DNA from: JAGZHZ01 sp963929865
GTDB lineage: Bacteria > Bacillota > Clostridia > Lachnospirales > Lachnospiraceae
Direction: 5' to 3'
Assembly (NCBI GenBank): GCA_963929865.1
Contig: CAWVKK010000058.1
Coordinates: 1 to 31,902, forward strand
Length of the DNA stretch: 31,902 nucleotides
This document shows, one piece after another, positions 22,905 through 30,426 of the stretch. How positions within the stretch are numbered: the stretch's first letter is position 1; every line of letters begins with the position of its first letter. Below the pieces are notes generated by a model that saw only the letters and a program-made list of their open reading frames with translations, did no database searches and was not told the DNA's origin. The translations under genes and the position numbers were made by a program.

Positions 22905-23088
22905 ATGCTCTTTCTACTTTTCCGGATCTTAAACAAGAAGTACATACATACATCTTTTTAGCTCCACCGTCTACTTTGACCTTTACAGATTTGATGTTAG
23001 ACTTCCACATTTTGTTTGATCTTCTATGAGAATGACTCACATTGTTTCCAAAATGAGCGCCCTTTTCACAAATAGCACATTTTGCCAT
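22903..23088 (-). CDS. rpmB: Large ribosomal subunit protein bL28
   Basis: This 61-residue protein is clearly bL28: MAKCAICEKGAHFGNNVSHSHRRSN at the start, then NIKSVKV and a CTSCLRSGKV end. It keeps the paired cysteines CAIC (4-7) and CTSC (near 50-53), so it is the zinc-binding (C+) form. It is a structural protein of the 50S subunit. AAGGAGGT lies upstream of the ATG. It is divergent from the asp23-like gene, the order found in many Firmicutes. It has a promoter at 23149-23177 and a stable hairpin in its leader. Confidence 0.98.
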   Translation of the reverse strand: MAKCAICEKGAHFGNNVSHSHRRSNKMWKSNIKSVKVKVDGGAKKMYVCTSCLRSGKVERA

Positions 23089-23113
23089 GATAGCACCTCC
23101 TTGCCCTATAATC

Positions 23114-23135
23114 GTCTGTCTTTCCGCAGACAGAC
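23114..23135 (-). promoter_or_regulatory. Leader hairpin upstream of rpmB
   Basis: GTCTGTCT and AGACAGAC form a perfect 8-base stem with a 6-base loop in the 5' leader, about 15 bases before the ribosome binding site of rpmB. There is no T tract after it on the minus strand, so it is not a terminator. It could stabilise the mRNA or be a site for autogenous control by the ribosomal protein, which is inference. Confidence 0.55.
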
Positions 23136-23148
23136 TCGCAACACTTAT

Positions 23149-23177
23149 ATATTATCAGATGGAAAATTATTTTGCAA
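23149..23177 (-). promoter_or_regulatory. Sigma-A promoter for rpmB
   Basis: On the minus strand TTGCAA (23172-23177), a 17-base spacer and TAATAT (23149-23154), about 60 bases upstream of the ATG. Confidence 0.6.
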
Positions 23178-23226
23178 GCGAAAAATAGAAAATTATGAAA
23201 TTATTTTAGAAATCAGAAAATAGTTA

Positions 23227-23255
23227 TTTCATTTTCGCATAAAACAGGGTATAAT
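23227..23255 (+). promoter_or_regulatory. Probable promoter for the asp23-like / fakA-like genes
   Basis: A perfect TATAAT (23250-23255) lies 68 bases upstream of the ATG at 23324. The -35 position at 17 bases reads TTTCAT, a poor match, so strength is uncertain. Confidence 0.5.
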
Positions 23256-23270
23256 AAAACATAGAGTATT

Positions 23271-23294
23271 CTGCAAAAAAGCGATTTTTTGCAG
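23271..23294 (+). promoter_or_regulatory. Leader hairpin with GNRA-type tetraloop before the asp23-like gene
   Basis: CTGCAAAAAA (23271-23280) and TTTTTTGCAG (23285-23294) form a perfect 10-base stem closed by the loop GCGA, a GNRA tetraloop. It lies in the expected 5' leader 30 bases before the ATG. In form it is a stable mRNA hairpin; the T run is on the right arm, so partial termination is not excluded. Confidence 0.55.
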
Positions 23295-23323
23295 GATGGA
23301 AAATTAGATTTGGAGGGACCGAT

Positions 23324-23680
23324 ATGAAAGGACGCATGGATAATGAATTAGGTTCTATTGTAATCGACACAGATGTGATTGCGACATATGCCGGAAGCGT
23401 AGCAGTAGAATGCTTTGGAATCATCGGCATGGCAGCGGTAAATATGAAAGACGGGCTTGTAAAGCTGCTTAAAAGAGAAAATCTGGGACGCGGGATCTCT
23501 ATTCGGATAGAAGAGAATAAAATTTCGATTGATTTCCATGTAATCGTTGCATACGGAGTCAGTATTTCAGCAGTGGCAGACAATTTGATCGACAATGTCA
23601 AATATAAACTGGAAGCGTTTACCGGTATGGAAATTGAAAAAATAAATATTTACGTAGAAGGCGTAAGAGTAATTGATTAA
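23324..23680 (+). CDS. Asp23/Gls24-family protein (YloU-like)
   Basis: This 118-residue protein belongs to the Asp23/Gls24 family: after MKGRMDNELGSIVIDTDVIATYAGSV come the typical VECFGIIGMAAV, an amphipathic helix segment, ISIDFHVIVAYGVSIS near 68-83, and VNIYVEGVRV-like end (INIYVEGVRVID). Members are small cytoplasmic or membrane-associated proteins with envelope-related but poorly defined roles. In Firmicutes a homologue (YloU) sits next to the FakA/YloV-type gene and rpmB, as here. A TTGGAGGGA site precedes the ATG. Confidence 0.92.
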   Translation: MKGRMDNELGSIVIDTDVIATYAGSVAVECFGIIGMAAVNMKDGLVKLLKRENLGRGISIRIEENKISIDFHVIVAYGVSISAVADNLIDNVKYKLEAFTGMEIEKINIYVEGVRVID

Positions 23681-23693
23681 GGAGGAACTTGCA

Positions 23694-25349
23694 GTGGATA
23701 CAAATCAAATCGATGCCAAGCTTTGCGCGAAGATGTTTTTGGCTGGAGCGAAAAATCTGGAGGCGAAGAAGGAGTGGATCAATGAATTAAATGTATTTCC
23801 GGTTCCGGATGGCGATACAGGGACAAACATGACGATGACGATCATGGCAGCAGCGAAAGAGGTCTCCGAGATGGAGGAGATCACGATGCAGCGTCTTGCC
23901 AAGGCAATTTCATCCGGCTCTCTGCGGGGCGCCAGAGGAAATTCGGGCGTCATTTTGTCCCAGCTGTTTCGAGGCTTCACAAAAGTGATCGCAGAGCATG
24001 AGCTGATCGACACGCAGATTTTGGCGGAAGCCCTGACAAAGGCGGTAGAGACTGCATACAAAGCGGTCATGAAGCCAAAAGAGGGAACGATTCTGACCGT
24101 GGCAAAAGGAGCGGCGGAAAAAGCCAGAGAACTGTCGGAGACTATCAAGGACATGTCTATCTTTATCAGTGAAGTGCTGACTGAGGCGGAATATGTGCTG
24201 AGCCAGACGCCGGAAATGCTTCCGGTGTTAAAGGAAGCCGGCGTGGTAGATTCCGGCGGGCAGGGACTTTTAGAGGTGATGAAGGGAGCGTACGACGCGT
24301 TCCTCGGAAAAGAGCTGACGTATCGGATCGAGCTTGGAAAACCAAAGGAGCAGCAGCGCGCGGTCAAAACGGTGCAGGAAGAGGCGGAGATCAAGTTCGG
24401 ATACTGCACGGAATTTATTATCAACCTGGAAAAGGAATACAACGATGAGACGGAGATGGAATTTAAAGCGTTCTTAAACTCTATCGGAGATTCGATTGTA
24501 CTGGTCTCAGACGATGAGATTGTCAAGGTCCATGTACATACGAACGATCCTGGACTTGCCCTGCAGCGCGCGCTGACGTACGGCTCTTTAAGCCGCATCA
24601 AGATTGACAATATGAGAGAGGAACATCACGAAAAACTGATCAAGGACGCGGAGCGGCTTGCGGCGGAACAGGCAAGGCAGATGCCCAGAAAGGAAGCCGG
24701 ATTTATCTGTGTCTGCGCAGGAGAAGGGATGGCGGAAATCTTTAAGAGTCTCGGCGCGGATTATCTGATTGAAGGCGGACAGACGATGAATCCGAGTACG
24801 CAGGACATTCTGGAAGCGATTGACCATGTCAACGCCCATCACGTTTTTATCTTCCCCAACAATAAAAACATCATTCTCGCCGCAAACCAGGCGAAGCTGC
24901 TGACGAAAGACAAGGATATTTTGGTGATTCCGACCAAGACCGTTCCGCAGGGGATCACGGCTATGATTTCGTATGTGGCGGAAAAGACGCCAAAAGAGAA
25001 CGAGGAAATGATGCTGGAAGAAATCATGCAGGTGAAGACAGCGCAGATTACGTATGCGGTGAGGGATACGAAGATCGACGAGAGAGAGATTCACAAAGAC
25101 GATATCATGAGTCTTGGAGACCACTGTCTGCTTGCAGTCGGAACGGACCTTGAACAGGTGGCTTTGGACACAGTAAAAGCGATGGTGGAGGACGACTCGG
25201 AACTGATCAGCATCTACTACGGGGCACAGACAGAGGAAGCGCAAGCCATGAAGTTTTCAAAAGAAATCGAAACACTGTATCCAGAGTGCGACGTGGAAGT
25301 TCAAAACGGCGGACAGCCCATTTACTATTACGTTATATCGGTAGAATAG
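23694..25349 (+). CDS. fakA: DAK2-domain fatty acid kinase catalytic subunit-like protein (FakA/YloV)
   Basis: This 551-residue protein has an N-terminal DAK2 (Dha kinase L-type) domain with the metal/nucleotide motif FPVPDGDTGTNM (about 35-46; Asp39 and Asp41), SSGSLRGARGNSGVILSQ near 79-96, and DSGGQGLLEV near 191-200. A middle domain and a DegV-like C-terminal domain follow. FakA uses ATP to phosphorylate fatty acids that are held by a FakB (DegV-type) protein; no FakB gene is in this window. The length is normal. I chose the GTG at 23694 because AAGGAGGA lies 7 bases upstream; an in-frame TTG at 23673 would overlap the preceding gene. recG follows after 129 bases. Confidence 0.88.
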   Translation: MDTNQIDAKLCAKMFLAGAKNLEAKKEWINELNVFPVPDGDTGTNMTMTIMAAAKEVSEMEEITMQRLAKAISSGSLRGARGNSGVILSQLFRGFTKVIAEHELIDTQILAEALTKAVETAYKAVMKPKEGTILTVAKGAAEKARELSETIKDMSIFISEVLTEAEYVLSQTPEMLPVLKEAGVVDSGGQGLLEVMKGAYDAFLGKELTYRIELGKPKEQQRAVKTVQEEAEIKFGYCTEFIINLEKEYNDETEMEFKAFLNSIGDSIVLVSDDEIVKVHVHTNDPGLALQRALTYGSLSRIKIDNMREEHHEKLIKDAERLAAEQARQMPRKEAGFICVCAGEGMAEIFKSLGADYLIEGGQTMNPSTQDILEAIDHVNAHHVFIFPNNKNIILAANQAKLLTKDKDILVIPTKTVPQGITAMISYVAEKTPKENEEMMLEEIMQVKTAQITYAVRDTKIDEREIHKDDIMSLGDHCLLAVGTDLEQVALDTVKAMVEDDSELISIYYGAQTEEAQAMKFSKEIETLYPECDVEVQNGGQPIYYYVISVE

Positions 25350-25356
25350 AAAGCAA

Positions 25357-25394
25357 AGCCTGGTTTTTCACGGCATACGCAGAAAAATCAGGCT
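25357..25394 (+). terminator. Terminator-like hairpin after the fakA-like gene
   Basis: AGCCTGGTTTTTC (25357-25369) pairs over 13 bases, with one wobble, with GAAAAATCAGGCT (25382-25394), then GATTTTG. The T run after the stem is short. A second perfect 9-base stem (25408-25416 with 25431-25439, GCAAAACGG / CCGTTTTGC) follows immediately, without a T tract. Together they fill most of the gap before recG. Confidence 0.55.
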
Positions 25395-25478
25395 GATTTT
25401 GACGAAAGCAAAACGGTCAGAAGCGATGGTCCGTTTTGCGCAAGACGAAGAAAAAAGAAATGGAAAAGCGAAAAAGAC

Positions 25479-27569
25479 ATGAAAGAGACAGCTCCGATTG
25501 AGACATTAAAGGGCATTGGTCCCAAGACAAGACAACTTTTTGAAAAAGCGGGAATTTTTACGGTAGAAGATTTGATGGAGCATTATCCGAGACGGTACGA
25601 GCGCATGGACAGACCGTGCGCAATCGCCTCTCTGAAAGAAGAGGAGACGGCTGCGGTCTGCGCATGGCTGCAGGGGAGTCTGGCTGTACGGAGATCCCAA
25701 AATTTTCCGGTTACGGTCGGGACGATAGCGGACAAGAGCGGGACGATAGCGGTCAACTGGTACGCTATGCCCTTTCTGGCAAATACGCTGAAAAGAGGAA
25801 AAACGTATATCTTCCGCGGCAGAATCACAAGAAAGGGAAGACAGCTGCTCCTGACGCAGCCGGCAGTCTTTGAGATGGAAAAATACGAAGAGCTGCAAAA
25901 GGAAATGCAGCCGGTCTATCCTTTGACGCAGGGGCTAACAGAAACGCTTCTCAAAAAAAGTGTGAAGACAGCCCTGGAGTCGGCGGACGACTTTGAGACA
26001 TGGATGCCCGCAGAGATTCAAAGCCGTTATCAGCTTGCCCAGACGGGATATGCCCTGCGCCAGATCCACTTTCCAAAGGACGAGTATGCGCTGCACACGG
26101 CCAGAAGACGGCTGGTATTTGAAGAGTTTTTTCTTTTCCTCTTATCGGTGCGCCGGATGAAAAAAAAGAAAGAGAAAGAAACTACGGTTTATCAGATGAA
26201 AAAGACGGAGGAGATCGGACGCTTTCAAAAAAATTTAGGGTACGAGCTGACAAACGCCCAGAAAAAAGTCTGGAAGGAAATCGAAGATGATCTGCAAAAG
26301 AAGACGGCGATGGCAAGACTCATCCAGGGAGACGTCGGGTCGGGGAAGACGGTGCTTGCGGTTATGGCGCTCTTGATGACAGCGCAGAACGGCTATCAGG
26401 GGGCGATGATGGTTCCAACGGAGGTTCTCGCAAGACAGCATTACGAATCGATTGCGCGGCTCTTTGAAAAAAACGGATATCCGTACCGCGTCACACTTTT
26501 GACTGGCTCGATGACGGCAAAGGAGAAGCGGACGGCGTATGAGGAAATCGAATCCGGAAAAGCCTCCGTGATCGTGGGAACGCACGCGCTGATCCAGGAA
26601 AGGGTCGTCTACCGAAATCTTGCTCTTGCCGTCACGGACGAGCAGCACCGCTTCGGGGTCAGGCAAAGAGAAGAACTTTTCGGGAAAGGAATGTATCCTC
26701 ACACGCTTGTCATGAGCGCCACCCCGATCCCAAGGACCCTCGCCGTAATTGTGTATGGCGATCTGGATATCTCCGTCGTCGACGAGATGCCCTCGAACCG
26801 GCTCCCGATCAAAAACTGCGTGGTGGATACGGCGTACCGCCAAAAGGCATACCGTTTTATCGAAAGGGAAGTAAAGAACGGACATCAGGCGTATGTGATC
26901 TGCCCGATGGTAGAAGAAAGCGAAGCGATCGAGGCGGAAAATGTGACGGCGTATGCCAGACAGCTTCAGGAGACGCTCTCCCCTGAAATATCGGTCGCCT
27001 GCCTTCACGGAAAAATGAAGCCAAGAGAAAAAAACGGGATTATGGAAAAATTTGCCGCAGGAGCCATTCATGTCCTCGTATCCACGACGGTAGTCGAAGT
27101 CGGCGTCAACGTCCCAAACGCGACTGTGATGATGATCGAAAACGCGGAGCGCTTTGGACTGGCGCAGCTTCATCAGCTCAGAGGAAGAGTCGGAAGAGGA
27201 AAAGATCAGGGATACTGCATCATGGTACATGCAGCGCAGGGAGACGCCGTAAAAAAAAGACTGGAAATTTTAAATGAGTCAAACGACGGATTTTTTATTG
27301 CGGCAGAGGATTTAAAGCTGCGCGGTCCCGGCGATCTGTTTGGAATCCGGCAAAGCGGCGCGATGAAATTTAAAATCGCAGATGTTTTTCAGGACGCCAA
27401 AATTCTTCAGGACGCCAATGAAGCGGTCGGCGCCCTTCTGGAGACAGACCCGCAGCTGACGCTTGAGGGGCATCAGAAACTCAAAAAAAAGGCGGACGCG
27501 TACATGGGCCGCATACAGAGCATCTCAACCTGTAAAAACAGTTGTAATTTGTCAAAATTTGTTATATGA
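25479..27569 (+). CDS. recG: ATP-dependent DNA helicase RecG
   Basis: This 696-residue helicase has the wedge domain opening IETLKGIGPKTRQLFEKAGI, the OB-fold part (about 60-150), Walker A GDVGSGKT near 284-292, a DEQH box (DEQHRFG, near 386), SATPIPRTLA, and helicase motifs V-VI (EVGVNVPNA, QLRGRVGRG), then the C-terminal TRG-type segment. RecG remodels stalled replication forks and Holliday junctions. The start at 25479 has only a weak, A-rich ribosome binding region, which is unusual among its neighbours. The last 25 residues are not typical and the gene end contains a promoter for the downstream region. Confidence 0.96.
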   Translation: MKETAPIETLKGIGPKTRQLFEKAGIFTVEDLMEHYPRRYERMDRPCAIASLKEEETAAVCAWLQGSLAVRRSQNFPVTVGTIADKSGTIAVNWYAMPFLANTLKRGKTYIFRGRITRKGRQLLLTQPAVFEMEKYEELQKEMQPVYPLTQGLTETLLKKSVKTALESADDFETWMPAEIQSRYQLAQTGYALRQIHFPKDEYALHTARRRLVFEEFFLFLLSVRRMKKKKEKETTVYQMKKTEEIGRFQKNLGYELTNAQKKVWKEIEDDLQKKTAMARLIQGDVGSGKTVLAVMALLMTAQNGYQGAMMVPTEVLARQHYESIARLFEKNGYPYRVTLLTGSMTAKEKRTAYEEIESGKASVIVGTHALIQERVVYRNLALAVTDEQHRFGVRQREELFGKGMYPHTLVMSATPIPRTLAVIVYGDLDISVVDEMPSNRLPIKNCVVDTAYRQKAYRFIEREVKNGHQAYVICPMVEESEAIEAENVTAYARQLQETLSPEISVACLHGKMKPREKNGIMEKFAAGAIHVLVSTTVVEVGVNVPNATVMMIENAERFGLAQLHQLRGRVGRGKDQGYCIMVHAAQGDAVKKRLEILNESNDGFFIAAEDLKLRGPGDLFGIRQSGAMKFKIADVFQDAKILQDANEAVGALLETDPQLTLEGHQKLKKKADAYMGRIQSISTCKNSCNLSKFVI

Positions 27570-27570
27570 T
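27542..27570 (+). promoter_or_regulatory. Orphan sigma-A-type promoter at the end of recG
   Basis: TTGTAA (27542-27547), a 17-base spacer and TATGAT (27565-27570) overlap the last codons of recG and point right. No convincing gene follows in that direction before the minus-strand SASP gene; only a 20-codon ORF at 27585-27647. Confidence 0.5.
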
Positions 27571-27601
27571 GCTTTAGGACAAGTATGGAAAACAGAAAAA
27601 C

Positions 27602-27715
27602 GGAGCGCTTTTTCTTCTGTGCTGTCTGCCGCGATGGCCGGCTGTAAAAGAAAAAACGCCCCGTCTTTGCCGTCATAGAGCGCAGCGCCTACCTGGATGC
27701 GCTGTCATGGCGGGT
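27602..27715. ncRNA. Structured non-coding stretch between recG and the SASP gene
   Basis: Two consecutive imperfect stem-loops are visible. In the first, 15 bases at 27602-27616 pair with 27648-27662 with two mismatches. In the second, CAGCGC (27683-27688) pairs with GCGCTG (27699-27704), extended outward by 27670-27679 with 27705-27713 with a bulge. They lie just after the promoter at 27542-27570 and between two convergent genes. They may be terminators for recG or a small RNA; I cannot decide from one sequence. No gene is seen in 27570-27755. Confidence 0.35.
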
Positions 27716-27735
27716 ATGAAAAAGAAAAACAAGAG

Positions 27736-27751
27736 ATCAGCAGGATCTGAT
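27736..27751 (-). terminator. Weak terminator hairpin after the SASP gene
   Basis: ATCAG and CTGAT form a short stem with a 6-base loop; on the minus strand it is followed by CTCTTGTTTTTCTTTTT. The stem is short, so confidence is limited. Confidence 0.4.
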
Positions 27752-27755
27752 TTGT

Positions 27756-28004
27756 TTAGAATTTGGAATTTCCCATATTGCCGGTGTTCATGCTGCCCAT
27801 GTTTCCTGTCATCTGCTTTTCCTGCGCTTCAATCATTTTTTTCACCATATATCCGCCTACCGAGCCGTTCTGTCTGGAAGTCAGGTTTCCGTTATATCCG
27901 TCCGTCAGGGGAACGCCCAGTTCATTTGCAACTTCAAATTTAAAACGGTTTAACGCGCCCTTTGCTTCCGGCACCGCTGCTTTGTTGGATGAGTTATTTG
28001 ACAT
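27756..28004 (-). CDS. Alpha/beta-type small acid-soluble spore protein
   Basis: This 82-residue protein has the SASP signature: an N-terminal Asn/Ser-rich tail, then EAKGALNRFKFEVANELGV (about 13-31; it includes the GPR protease-type site region), PLTDGYNGNLTSRQNGSVGGYMVKKMIE (the conserved second half), and a Met/Gly/Asn-rich end. These proteins coat spore DNA and protect it from UV and chemicals, and are degraded at germination. I chose the ATG at 28004 because AAAGGAGG lies 7 bases upstream; the frame is open to 28052 but has no such site. The gene is expected to be transcribed in the forespore by sigma-G; CATATAATA upstream may be its -10, with weak support. Confidence 0.94.
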   Translation of the reverse strand: MSNNSSNKAAVPEAKGALNRFKFEVANELGVPLTDGYNGNLTSRQNGSVGGYMVKKMIEAQEKQMTGNMGSMNTGNMGNSKF

Positions 28005-28138
28005 ATCAATGCCTCCTTTGTTCTTTTCATTTTTTGCAATTTTTTGTTGCAATGGTATTATATGAAGGAAATAGAGAAAATAAACTGGAATTTTTATGAA
28101 ATAATTCCGTTTTTTGAGAAAAATAATGAAAAATATCT

Positions 28139-28167
28139 TTCAAATGTGCGGCGGAGTGTGATATAAT
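28139..28167 (+). promoter_or_regulatory. Sigma-A promoter for the methylglyoxal synthase-like gene
   Basis: TTCAAA (28139-28144), a 17-base spacer and a perfect TATAAT (28162-28167), 32 bases before the ATG at 28200. Confidence 0.65.
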
Positions 28168-28199
28168 TGGAGCAACTATAAAGTAGGAGAATGGTGAAA

Positions 28200-28589
28200 A
28201 TGAATATAGGATTAATTGCGCATAACAGCAAAAGAGCTTTGCTGGAGGATTTTTGCATCGCATATAAGAGAATTCTCGCCAAGCATGAATTATATGCGAC
28301 AGGGACGACGGGAAGAAGAATTGAAGAGGCGACAAATTTAAAGGTACATAAATTTCTTCCGGGAAGTATTGGAGGAGACAGACAGTTTATGGAGATGATC
28401 GAGAGAAACGGGCTTGATATGGTATTGTTTTTTTACAATCCAGCTATGATTAATCGCAAGGAGCCGGATATCTATGAGATTTCCAGATGCTGCGACCAGT
28501 ATAATATTCCGATTGCGACGAACATCGCGACGGCAGAATCTCTGATTTTGGGATTAGACAGAGGAGATTTAGATTGGAGATTGCTCTGA
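28200..28589 (+). CDS. mgsA: Methylglyoxal synthase-like protein, diverged active-site loop
   Basis: This 129-residue protein follows MgsA closely: MNIGLIAHN (His8), LYATGTTGRRIEEAT (31-45), GSIGGDRQ (55-62, with Asp60 matching catalytic Asp71 of E. coli), and IPIATNIATAE near 103-113. MgsA converts dihydroxyacetone phosphate to methylglyoxal and phosphate. The loop that carries catalytic His98 in E. coli, usually DPLxAxPHxPD, reads NPAMINRKEPD (80-90): the histidine is Lys87, while the last Asp (Asp90) is kept. The usual SGPLGGDQQ is also changed. Activity is therefore uncertain. I start at the ATG at 28200: AGGAG is 10 bases upstream, whereas the ATG at 28191 is only 1 base from it. Confidence 0.82.
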   Translation: MNIGLIAHNSKRALLEDFCIAYKRILAKHELYATGTTGRRIEEATNLKVHKFLPGSIGGDRQFMEMIERNGLDMVLFFYNPAMINRKEPDIYEISRCCDQYNIPIATNIATAESLILGLDRGDLDWRLL

Positions 28590-28621
28590 AAGTTTTTTCG
28601 ATCTGTTTTACACAAAAGACA

Positions 28622-28638
28622 GCGGCTGGGACAGCCGC
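28622..28638 (+). other. Hairpin in the leader of the Na/Pi transporter gene
   Basis: GCGGCTG and CAGCCGC form a perfect 7-base GC-rich stem with a 3-base loop, 33 bases after the mgsA-like stop. No T tract follows, so it is not a standard terminator; it may stabilise the mRNA end or leader. Confidence 0.45.
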
Positions 28639-28677
28639 GCAAGGTCCAGAATCTATTAGGATGGAGGATACAGACGT

Positions 28678-30348
28678 ATGTCAATCAACGACATTGAGAA
28701 TTTATTTCTTTTTGTGGGCGGTCTGGGTATGTTTCTGTTCGGAATGCACAGCATGTCCGACGGCGTACAAAAGAGCGCCGGAAGCAAAATGCAGGAACTG
28801 CTCGGTATTTTGACGAATAACCGGGTGATGGCTGTGCTGGTCGGAGCGCTGGTGACCGCAATCATTCAGAGCAGCGGCGCGACGACGGTTATGATTGTAG
28901 GATTTGTAAACGCGGGACTGATGAGCCTGGGACAGGCGGTCGGCGTCATTATGGGTGCGAACATCGGCACCTGCATTACGGCGTGGATTGTATCGCTGGG
29001 ACAGCTGGGAGACAGCTTTAAGGCGATTTCTCCTTCCCTGTACGCACCGCTCTTGGTCGGAATCGGCGCGCTTTTGATCATGTTTTCCAAAAAGCAGAAA
29101 AAAAGAAACATCGGAGATATCCTGATCGGTCTTGGTCTGCTCTTTATCGGACTTGACTTTATGCAGGACGCGGCGAACAGCTACATCGAGCTTCCGATCT
29201 TTACACAGGCGTTTGCCCTGTTCGGAAACAATCCTTTTTTGGGAATTTTAATTGGAGTAGTGGTAACTGGAATTATGCAAAGCTCCTCAGCGTCAGTGGG
29301 AATTTTACAGACGCTCGCCGCGACAGGAGGCGTCGTGACGACGAGTTCCGCTGTGTATATCAGTCTGGGATCCAACATTGGCTCCTGCTTTACGGCGCTG
29401 CTCTCCAGTATGGGAGCGCCAAGAAACGCAAAGCGCACTGCGGTGATGCACTTGTCCTTTAATGTGATCGGGACGATCCTCTTCGGCGTGGGAGGCTTCC
29501 TCTTCTTCCAGCTCAACCCAGACTTTGCCTCGTCAGGCATCGGAAGCGTAGGAATCTCAATCTTCCACACGGTCTTTAACATCATCTGCACGATACTGCT
29601 TCTGCCGATGTCAAACTATCTCGTAAAATTGTCCGGTCTGATTGTCAGAGGCAAGGACGAGGAAGACGTGGAAGAGACGGACGAGCATTTGACGCTGCGC
29701 CATCTCGACGACCGTATTTTGGAGAGTCCTTCGTTTGCAGTGGAGAACGCGATCCTGGAAGTAGTGCATATGGGGAAAATCACAAAGCAGAATCTTCAAT
29801 GCGCTTACGAGGCGATCTTAAACTATGATCAGGAGAAAATCCAAAGCGTCTATAAAACGGAAAAGACGATCAACAATATGGAAAAGATGATCACAGAGTA
29901 TCTGGTAAAAATCAGCAACCTGTCGCTCAATGAAGAGCAGCACAATATCATCAACGATCTGTTTTACTCGGTCAGCGATATTGAGCGTGTGGGAGACCAT
30001 ACAGAAAACCTCGTAGAGCTTGTGGACGTCAAGGGAAAAGAACCGATCTCGTTTTCTGAGCAGGCGCGCAAGGAACTTAAGGAGATCATGGATCTCGTCT
30101 TTGAAGCGTTCTCGTGTTCTGTGGAGGCGAGAGAAAAGCACAGCATCGACGCGGCGAACAAGGTGGCAAAATATGAGGATCAGGTTGACATCATGGAGGA
30201 GGAACTGCGGGAGATGCATATCGAACGCCTTTCCAAACAGCTGTGTACACCGACAAACGGCGTCGTGTTCCTGGATATTATCAGCAATCTGGAAAGAATT
30301 TCGGATCATGCGTACAATCTGGCAGGATATGTGATATCAGAATCATAG
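28678..30348 (+). CDS. Na/Pi cotransporter family protein with PhoU-like domain
   Basis: This 556-residue protein has an N-terminal membrane part (about 1-315) with two inverted Na/Pi-cotransport repeats, each with a QSS motif: IIQSSGATTVM (62-72) and GIMQSSSASVGI (198-209). The rest (about 345-556) is a soluble all-helical domain like PhoU, with two repeats including DIERVGDHTENL and NLERISDHAYNL. It takes up phosphate with sodium across the cytoplasmic membrane, and the PhoU-like tail may sense phosphate or metal. The ATG has a GGAGGA site. It is followed by a strong terminator and lies 88 bases after the mgsA-like gene; a link through phosphate release by MgsA is possible but not shown. 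Confidence 0.93.
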   Translation: MSINDIENLFLFVGGLGMFLFGMHSMSDGVQKSAGSKMQELLGILTNNRVMAVLVGALVTAIIQSSGATTVMIVGFVNAGLMSLGQAVGVIMGANIGTCITAWIVSLGQLGDSFKAISPSLYAPLLVGIGALLIMFSKKQKKRNIGDILIGLGLLFIGLDFMQDAANSYIELPIFTQAFALFGNNPFLGILIGVVVTGIMQSSSASVGILQTLAATGGVVTTSSAVYISLGSNIGSCFTALLSSMGAPRNAKRTAVMHLSFNVIGTILFGVGGFLFFQLNPDFASSGIGSVGISIFHTVFNIICTILLLPMSNYLVKLSGLIVRGKDEEDVEETDEHLTLRHLDDRILESPSFAVENAILEVVHMGKITKQNLQCAYEAILNYDQEKIQSVYKTEKTINNMEKMITEYLVKISNLSLNEEQHNIINDLFYSVSDIERVGDHTENLVELVDVKGKEPISFSEQARKELKEIMDLVFEAFSCSVEAREKHSIDAANKVAKYEDQVDIMEEELREMHIERLSKQLCTPTNGVVFLDIISNLERISDHAYNLAGYVISES

Positions 30349-30356
30349 GGATCTGC

Positions 30357-30403
30357 AAAAAGACAGCCCGGCATTTCAATGCGATATGCCGGGCTGTCTT
30401 TTT
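30357..30403. terminator. Strong bidirectional terminator
   Basis: An 18-base perfect stem (30357-30374 with 30386-30403) starting with AAAA and ending in TTTTT, with an 11-base loop. It starts 9 bases after the transporter stop and 24 bases before the stop of the convergent CapA-family gene, serving both. Confidence 0.95.
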
Positions 30404-30426
30404 GTGCGGATATTGTCTGGACGCGG

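Noticed and set aside
25719..25752. Direct repeat GGGACGATAGCGG twice within recG
   Set aside because: The copies are in frame 21 bases apart and encode GTIA twice in the OB-fold part, where the family has similar strand sequences; likely chance codon reuse rather than a mobile or regulatory repeat.
26235..27230. Large open frame antisense to recG
   Set aside because: It mirrors the codon pattern of recG, has no recognisable motif and lies wholly within a certain gene.
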